Assembly: GCA_047637355.1 (NCBI GenBank)
Contig: JBLIKA010000066.1
Location: forward strand, 1 to 19,448
Reading direction: 5' to 3'
Length of the DNA: 19,448 nucleotides
From: Glaciecola sp047637355
Lineage (GTDB): Bacteria > Pseudomonadota > Gammaproteobacteria > Enterobacterales > Alteromonadaceae
Below are positions 15,684-19,448 of the stretch, in pieces. Positions within the stretch are counted from its first letter, which is position 1; each line of letters opens with the position of its first letter. Made by a program: the position numbers and the translations under genes. The notes under the pieces are model-generated. The model saw only the letters and a list, made by a program, of their open reading frames with translations, was not told where the DNA came from and made no database searches.

Positions 15684-17075
15684 ATGGTAAATAGAATGTC
15701 TTCATCTACTACTCACCCGCAAAGTGAGCAAAAATCAATGAATCAACAGGTAACGGATGTGCTAACACTGAACTATTCATTCCCACCTGTTTCAGTTCCT
15801 AATGCTTTATCCGGTAAGTCAAATGAACTGCTCAAGTCACATGCTGAAGCATTGGATAAGCACGATCCAATAGCCCATCTAATAGCGCAGTTTGAAATAC
15901 CGGCTAACATCATTTATTTAGATGGTAATTCGCTTGGGCCATTGCCAATTAATGCCAAAAAAGTGGCTGTTGATGTGGTTGAAAGACAGTGGGGCCAAGA
16001 CTTAATTACCAGTTGGAATAAGCACGCGTGGATTGATTTGCCAACCACCGTGGGTGATAAAATTGCACCATTGATTGGTGCACAAAAAGGCGAGGTCATT
16101 TGTTGTGATTCAATTTCAGTTAACTTGTTTAAGGTTTTAGCTAGCGCACTTCATCTCAATACTCCTGAGCGCAATATTGTGCTGTCGCAACAAGATAATT
16201 TTCCTACTGATTTGTATATGGTTGAAGGTTTACAGCAGATGTTGGGGGGCGAACAATGCCGTTTGCTAACTTGTTATGCTGATGAATTAGAGACGGTGTT
16301 AAATGAAAAAGGACATGAAATATCAGTCTTGATGCTTACTCATGTTAATTTTCGTTCCGGTAAAATTCATGACATGAAAAAGCTGACAAATCTTGCCCAT
16401 GAACATGGTGTGTTGGTGATTTGGGATTTAGCTCATAGTGCCGGTGCTGTGCCCGTTGAGCTCGATAATTGCCAAGTCGATTTTGCCGTTGGTTGCGGTT
16501 ATAAATATCTAAACGGTGGACCTGGTGCTCCTGCATTTATTTATGCTGCCAAACGACATATACCCAAGTTAACTCAGCCTTTAACCGGTTGGATGGGGCA
16601 TGCAAATCCATTCACATTCGATCCTAATTACGTGCCGGACGCTGGTATTAAGAAGTTTTTAAGTGGCACGCCTAGTGTTATTGCTATGGCAGTATTGAGT
16701 GCTGCGCTTGATCTTTTTGAGCAAGTCACTATGTCGCAAATTAGAGAAAAATCAATTGCCATGACGCATTTCTATCAACGTTTAATTGAGCAATCACAAA
16801 CCCTGTCAGAGCTCGTTATGGCTTCGCCCGCAACGTCTGAGAATAGAGGGTCGCAACTGGCTTATAGGCATCCTCAGGCTTATGCTTTGTGTCAGGCATT
16901 AATATCTCATGGTGTTATTGCTGACTTTAGAGCACCTGATATTTTGCGCTTTGGGTTCTCACCTAGTTTTTTAAGTTTTGAGCAATTGTTTGATAGTGTC
17001 GAAAAGTTAAAAGCGATTATTGAAAGCGAGCAATATAAACTGCCTGAATTTAACCGTAAACAGGCGGTCACCTAA
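15684..17075 (+). CDS. kynU: Kynureninase
   Basis: This is a PLP enzyme that cleaves L-kynurenine to anthranilate and L-alanine (tryptophan catabolism, or quinolinate synthesis from 3-hydroxykynurenine). Family hallmarks are clear. IIYLDGNSLGPLP opens the N-terminal region. WDLAHSAGAVPVEL carries PLP-contacting D248 and H251. DFAVGCGYKYLNGGPG carries the Schiff-base Lys274. A C-terminal GVIADFRAPDILRFGFSP segment is also present. At 463 residues it is longer than the usual 415-425, because of about 50 extra residues before ALDKHDPIAHL. A start at the ATG at 15696 or 15738 would shorten but not remove this extension. It follows the formamidase-like esterase by about 90 bases. No tryptophan dioxygenase is in the window. 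Confidence 0.93.
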   Translation: MVNRMSSSTTHPQSEQKSMNQQVTDVLTLNYSFPPVSVPNALSGKSNELLKSHAEALDKHDPIAHLIAQFEIPANIIYLDGNSLGPLPINAKKVAVDVVERQWGQDLITSWNKHAWIDLPTTVGDKIAPLIGAQKGEVICCDSISVNLFKVLASALHLNTPERNIVLSQQDNFPTDLYMVEGLQQMLGGEQCRLLTCYADELETVLNEKGHEISVLMLTHVNFRSGKIHDMKKLTNLAHEHGVLVIWDLAHSAGAVPVELDNCQVDFAVGCGYKYLNGGPGAPAFIYAAKRHIPKLTQPLTGWMGHANPFTFDPNYVPDAGIKKFLSGTPSVIAMAVLSAALDLFEQVTMSQIREKSIAMTHFYQRLIEQSQTLSELVMASPATSENRGSQLAYRHPQAYALCQALISHGVIADFRAPDILRFGFSPSFLSFEQLFDSVEKLKAIIESEQYKLPEFNRKQAVT

Positions 17076-17103
17076 ATTTAGTAATAAATAAGCCATGTTC
17101 TTC

Positions 17104-17143
17104 ACAGGCATGTCCTTTTTTTTATAACAGGCATGTCCTTTTT
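17104..17143 (+). repeat. Two direct copies of ACAGGCATGTCCTTTTT, 23 bases apart
   Basis: The 17-base unit occurs exactly at 17104-17120 and 17127-17143, each followed by T/A-rich sequence, in the 70-base space between kynU and the alkyltransferase-like gene. It could be a tandem duplication or paired regulatory sites. Confidence 0.8.
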
Positions 17144-17172
17144 ATATGAGCATTGCATGGGGCAAGCATTGC

Positions 17173-17520
17173 ATGAGTCAAACTAGTAAATCCTACGAAA
17201 AAATTTGGGTCACTATTGATCAGATCCCTAATGGCAAAGTGGCCTCTTATGGGCAAATTGCGGACTTAGCAGGTTTGCCAGGGAGAGCAAGGTTAGTCGG
17301 TAAAAGTTTGGGGTTTGTGCCTCAGGATCGCAATGTCGCTTGGTATAAAGTGCTGCGTTCAAGTGGTCAAATTGCCTTTCCCAAAGGCAGTGATCAAGCT
17401 CTTTTACAAACCGGTTTGTTGCAAGAGGATGGCGTGATGGTGCTGAATAACCGAGTCAAATTGGCTGATTTTCAGTGGCAACCAAACTTAGGTGAATTGT
17501 TGTTTGGCTTACAATATTAG
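17173..17520 (+). CDS. Alkyltransferase-like protein (ATL), MGMT-fold without acceptor Cys
   Basis: This is a small single-domain protein of 115 residues related to the DNA-binding half of O6-methylguanine-DNA methyltransferase. It has the helix-turn-helix region GKVASYGQIADLAGLPGRARLVGKSLGF and the active-site position written VAWYKVLRSSG, where methyltransferases have PCHRV. The acceptor Cys is Trp57. ATL proteins (E. coli YbaZ/Atl type) bind O6-alkylguanine and hand the lesion to nucleotide excision repair rather than repairing it themselves. I chose the ATG at 17173 because it matches the family start and has GGGG upstream. An ATG at 17146 would add nine residues but lacks a ribosome binding site. 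It lies downstream of kynU with no functional link visible. Confidence 0.88.
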   Translation: MSQTSKSYEKIWVTIDQIPNGKVASYGQIADLAGLPGRARLVGKSLGFVPQDRNVAWYKVLRSSGQIAFPKGSDQALLQTGLLQEDGVMVLNNRVKLADFQWQPNLGELLFGLQY

Positions 17521-17527
17521 TTTTTTT
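17484..17527 (+). terminator. Nested hairpin and T run at the end of the ATL gene
   Basis: AAACT (17484-17488) pairs with AGTTT (17519-17523), enclosing ATTGT (17496-17500) paired with ACAAT (17511-17515). Seven Ts follow the stop codon. The stems are AT-rich and interrupted, so the call is moderate. Confidence 0.35.
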
Positions 17528-17573
17528 ACATTATTTTTGAAAGAATTATAAACATGCTTAGGTCTTATATTCG

Positions 17574-17623
17574 AGTTTGCTAACTTGTGAGTTTAGCGTG
17601 TATGAACCGCTTTACAGCAAACT
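17574..17623 (+). other. Nested inverted repeats upstream of the YHS lipoprotein
   Basis: AGTTTGC (17574-17580) is exactly complementary to GCAAACT (17617-17623), and inside it AGCG (17595-17598) pairs with CGCT (17608-17611). The region is in the 200-base gap before the YHS gene and may fold in a leader RNA. A further dyad follows, GCTAACT-AG-AGTTAATAGC (17664-17682), which might be an operator. Confidence 0.3.
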
Positions 17624-17721
17624 GATAAAACGAATTATTAGCGTTAACTGAATATGACATTTAGCTAACTAGAGTTAATAGCATTGCTTAAAAAGCAAAA
17701 ACATACATTAAGGAACTATCC

Positions 17722-18222
17722 ATGTTTTCCAAACTTTCAGGTTCAAAATTATTAACTGCTGCGGCATTAGTCATCGCATTCACTGTGTCTTCTTGTGGTT
17801 TAATTCCAAGCCAAGCTGAGTCGTCAATTAACTCGGTTAATGTTGACGAAAGTCGTCTTGCTATAAAGGGCTATGATCCAGTAGCCTATTTTACCGAAGC
17901 AAAACCTGTGCAAGGAAGCTCACAATTTACAGCTGAGCATTTGGGAGCGACTTATTACTTTAGTTCTGCGCAGCATCAATCGTTGTTTGAAGGTAATCCA
18001 AACAAATACGCACCACAATATGGTGGTTACTGCGCATTCGGTGTGTCTAAAGAATATAAATTTGATATCGATCCAGAGGCCTGGGCGGTAGTAGACGATA
18101 AGCTGTATTTAAATCTGAACAAAAAAGTACAAGCCCGCTGGGTGCCAAACAAAGACGAACTTATTGTAGATGCCGATGCAATATGGACTCAAATTGTTGA
18201 CAAACCAGTCACAGAATTATAA
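17722..18222 (+). CDS. YHS-domain lipoprotein
   Basis: This is a 166-residue lipoprotein: the signal peptide ends in VSSC with the lipid Cys at residue 25. The mature part is a single YHS-type domain. It opens with LAIKGYDPVAYFTEAKPVQG, continues with TYYFSSAQHQSLFEGNPNKYAPQYGGYCAFGVS (Cys104), and ends with a DPEAWAVVDDKLYLNLNKKV strand. YHS domains are proposed to bind metals through such Cys and His residues. In envelope proteins of this type the function is unproven. It precedes the DUF2282/DUF692 pair on the same strand, which suggests a metal-related role. The ATG follows AAGGAAC with good spacing. Confidence 0.85.
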   Translation: MFSKLSGSKLLTAAALVIAFTVSSCGLIPSQAESSINSVNVDESRLAIKGYDPVAYFTEAKPVQGSSQFTAEHLGATYYFSSAQHQSLFEGNPNKYAPQYGGYCAFGVSKEYKFDIDPEAWAVVDDKLYLNLNKKVQARWVPNKDELIVDADAIWTQIVDKPVTEL

Positions 18223-18223
18223 A
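18197..18223 (+). promoter_or_regulatory. Candidate sigma70 promoter for the DUF2282-DUF692 genes
   Basis: A perfect TTGACA (18197-18202) and TATAAA (18218-18223) are separated by 15 bases, shorter than the ideal 17. They overlap the YHS gene's stop, about 175 bases upstream of the DUF2282 start. This would give a long leader that includes the hairpin at 18342-18365. Confidence 0.3.
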
Positions 18224-18341
18224 TTTTTAGTAAGCCAAAGTAGTACGGTCAATAAAATAGTGAATTAAATTTATGATTGAATGAAATTTTATCTGCTATT
18301 TCACGGTTTATATATCCATCCTGTTAACGCAGGCAATTTTC

Positions 18342-18365
18342 AAGGCTAATTTTAAAGCTTTTTTT
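18342..18365 (+). terminator. Terminator-like hairpin in the leader before the DUF2282 gene
   Basis: AAGGCT (18342-18347) pairs with AGCTTT (18356-18361, one G-U) across an 8-base AT loop, then the run reaches seven Ts (18359-18365). It may end the YHS transcript or act as an attenuator only 33 bases before the DUF2282 ATG. Confidence 0.45.
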
Positions 18366-18398
18366 AATACCTAATTTAAACTATACAAGGATTCATCC

Positions 18399-18698
18399 AT
18401 GAAAACTAATCTAGCAATCGCAGCAGCACTAGCTACCATTATGACAACAGGCGTTATTGACACTGCAGAAGCTGCAGATAAAGCAAAGAAAGAGAAGTGT
18501 TACGGTATTTCTGCTGCTGGTCAAAATGACTGCGCAAACTTAGCGGGTACACATAGCTGTGCAGGTCAATCAACAGCTGACAACGATATTGGCGAGTGGC
18601 GTTTAGTTCCCGGCGGCACTTGCACAGAACTTGGTGGTTTTGCGAAAAACGATGCTAAAAAAATGATGAAAGACATGCAAGCTAAGAAAAACGGTTAG
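18399..18698 (+). CDS. DUF2282 bufferin-like RiPP precursor (BufA1 type)
   Basis: This is a 99-residue protein with a signal peptide cleaved near AEA-AD (residues 25-26). The short mature region carries four cysteines at 34, 45, 54 and 75 in the family pattern: EKCYG, NDCAN, HSCAGQS and GGTC. This is the DUF2282 family, recently described as bufferins. These are exported ribosomal peptides whose core cysteines are converted to thiooxazole-type heterocycles by a DUF692 enzyme and which help cells tolerate copper. The neighbouring DUF692 gene starts 107 bases downstream. The tail after residue 80 is lysine-rich (NDAKKMMKDMQAKKNG). The ATG follows AAGGATT. The modification is inferred from family and context. 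Confidence 0.88.
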   Translation: MKTNLAIAAALATIMTTGVIDTAEAADKAKKEKCYGISAAGQNDCANLAGTHSCAGQSTADNDIGEWRLVPGGTCTELGGFAKNDAKKMMKDMQAKKNG

Positions 18699-18805
18699 TA
18701 GATAAATACGCCCCTTTTTGTGTATACATTTTGCTAAACTACCTGTTTAACTGATCATCATCTGATGTTGATTAGGTACCTAGGTGCTAAAAATGGCAGG
18801 TATGA

Positions 18806-19448
18806 ATGAATAGCAAGTCACACACGAAGCCCAACAGCCTTATTGGCGTTGGGCTTCGTCATTCTCATTACTCCGAGGCTTTATCTGCTGAGACGCTAGA
18901 GAATGATGTACTGAACGCGCAAAACGAGAGTGGCACAAAGCACAATATAGATTTTGTTGAAGTGCATGCCGAAAATTTCTTTGCTGCAGGCGGAGCCAGT
19001 CGCGCTTTAATTCAAGATATTGCGCAAGCCTATCCATTGAGTCTACATGGCACGTCTTTAGGATTGGGTTCTACCTTGTCAGTGCCAGTTGATATCTTGC
19101 AGCAATTTGCCAAGTTGGTAAAAAGCACTGAACCGATATTAGTCTCTGAACACCTTTGCTTTAATCGTGCAGAAGTTAACGGCGTTGTATTGCATAGCGG
19201 TGACTTACTCCCTATTCCTTATAATACCGATTCATTGCAAACGATAGTTGCCAATATTCACCAGGTTCAAGAAAGTATTCAACGGCCGCTGTTGATTGAA
19301 AACCTGTCAGCCTATATCACTCCAAGTCAGTTAGTAGCGCTCACTAAAGACGATATGACCGAGTTTGAATTTTTGGCGAGCATGTGCGAAGCAGCAGGAT
19401 GCGGAATATTACTCGACTTAAATAACCTTATTATTAACGAACTGAATC
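18806..19448 (+). CDS. DUF692 multinuclear iron oxidative enzyme (MNIO, BufB type), 3' end cut
   Basis: The first 214 codons of a DUF692 protein run off the window. Family motifs of the TIM-barrel metal site are all present. They are GVGLRHSHY at residue 14, EVHAENFF (H54, E56, N57), SLHG (H81), SEHLCF (E115, H116), LIENLSAYI (E165, N166) and LLDLNN (D204, N206). Relatives (MbnB, the bufferin enzyme BufB and others) use two or three iron ions to oxidise cysteines of a peptide partner, here the DUF2282 protein upstream. About 70 more residues are expected, then usually a DUF2063 partner gene. I chose the ATG at 18806, with AGG 5 bases upstream, because the ATGs at 18794 and 18802 run into an immediate stop. 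Confidence 0.9.
   Translation, partial: MNSKSHTKPNSLIGVGLRHSHYSEALSAETLENDVLNAQNESGTKHNIDFVEVHAENFFAAGGASRALIQDIAQAYPLSLHGTSLGLGSTLSVPVDILQQFAKLVKSTEPILVSEHLCFNRAEVNGVVLHSGDLLPIPYNTDSLQTIVANIHQVQESIQRPLLIENLSAYITPSQLVALTKDDMTEFEFLASMCEAAGCGILLDLNNLIINELN

Noticed and set aside
18840..19037. 65-residue minus-strand open frame
   Set aside because: It lies antisense to the conserved DUF692 N-terminus.
1..19448. tRNA, rRNA, CRISPR, IS elements, prophage genes
   Set aside because: I read both strands for tRNA-like cloverleaf sequences, regularly spaced repeats and transposase or integrase motifs and found none.

Overview
The window looks like chromosomal DNA of a marine gammaproteobacterium, most likely in the Alteromonadales (Glaciecola/Paraglaciecola/Alteromonas type). 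This is an inference from protein style, AT-leaning base composition, the many small secreted or lipid-anchored envelope proteins, and families common there (DUF2780, the CsgG/DUF4810/DUF799 set, a fused LplT-PlsC protein). I see no rRNA, tRNA, CRISPR array, insertion sequence, phage gene or origin. The right edge cuts through a gene.

Left part (1-8110). A lysophospholipid-type MFS transporter fused to a PlsC acyltransferase is followed by an exported DUF885-like protein with an apparently ruined metal site. A hairpin then separates it from a convergent minus-strand run of four tightly packed lipoproteins (CsgG-like, a small unknown, DUF4810, DUF799). Upstream of these, also on the minus strand, is a TAP-type secreted alpha/beta hydrolase. 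Its reading frame has no ATG, GTG or TTG where the signal peptide begins; an ATT behind a good ribosome binding site is the best start.

Middle (8111-14142). A secreted DUF2780 protein ends in a strong terminator. Next comes a likely NAD-precursor salvage operon: an exported histidine phosphatase overlapping pnuC (nicotinamide riboside permease), then a stand-alone NadR-type ribosylnicotinamide kinase. These suggest the order dephosphorylate outside, import, rephosphorylate inside. A 991-residue DUF2339 polytopic membrane protein lies convergent to this operon.

Right part (14143-19448). A 468-base gap holds a possible decayed small gene. Then come an exported esterase of the kynurenine-formamidase-like HGGxW type, kynureninase (kynU), and an alkyltransferase-like DNA repair protein lacking the acceptor cysteine. 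After these is a YHS-domain lipoprotein, and then the start of what I read as a bufferin-type RiPP cluster: a DUF2282 precursor with four cysteines and a DUF692 (MNIO) maturation enzyme cut by the window end. This is the most interesting system here. The YHS lipoprotein next to it hints at metal (copper) handling.
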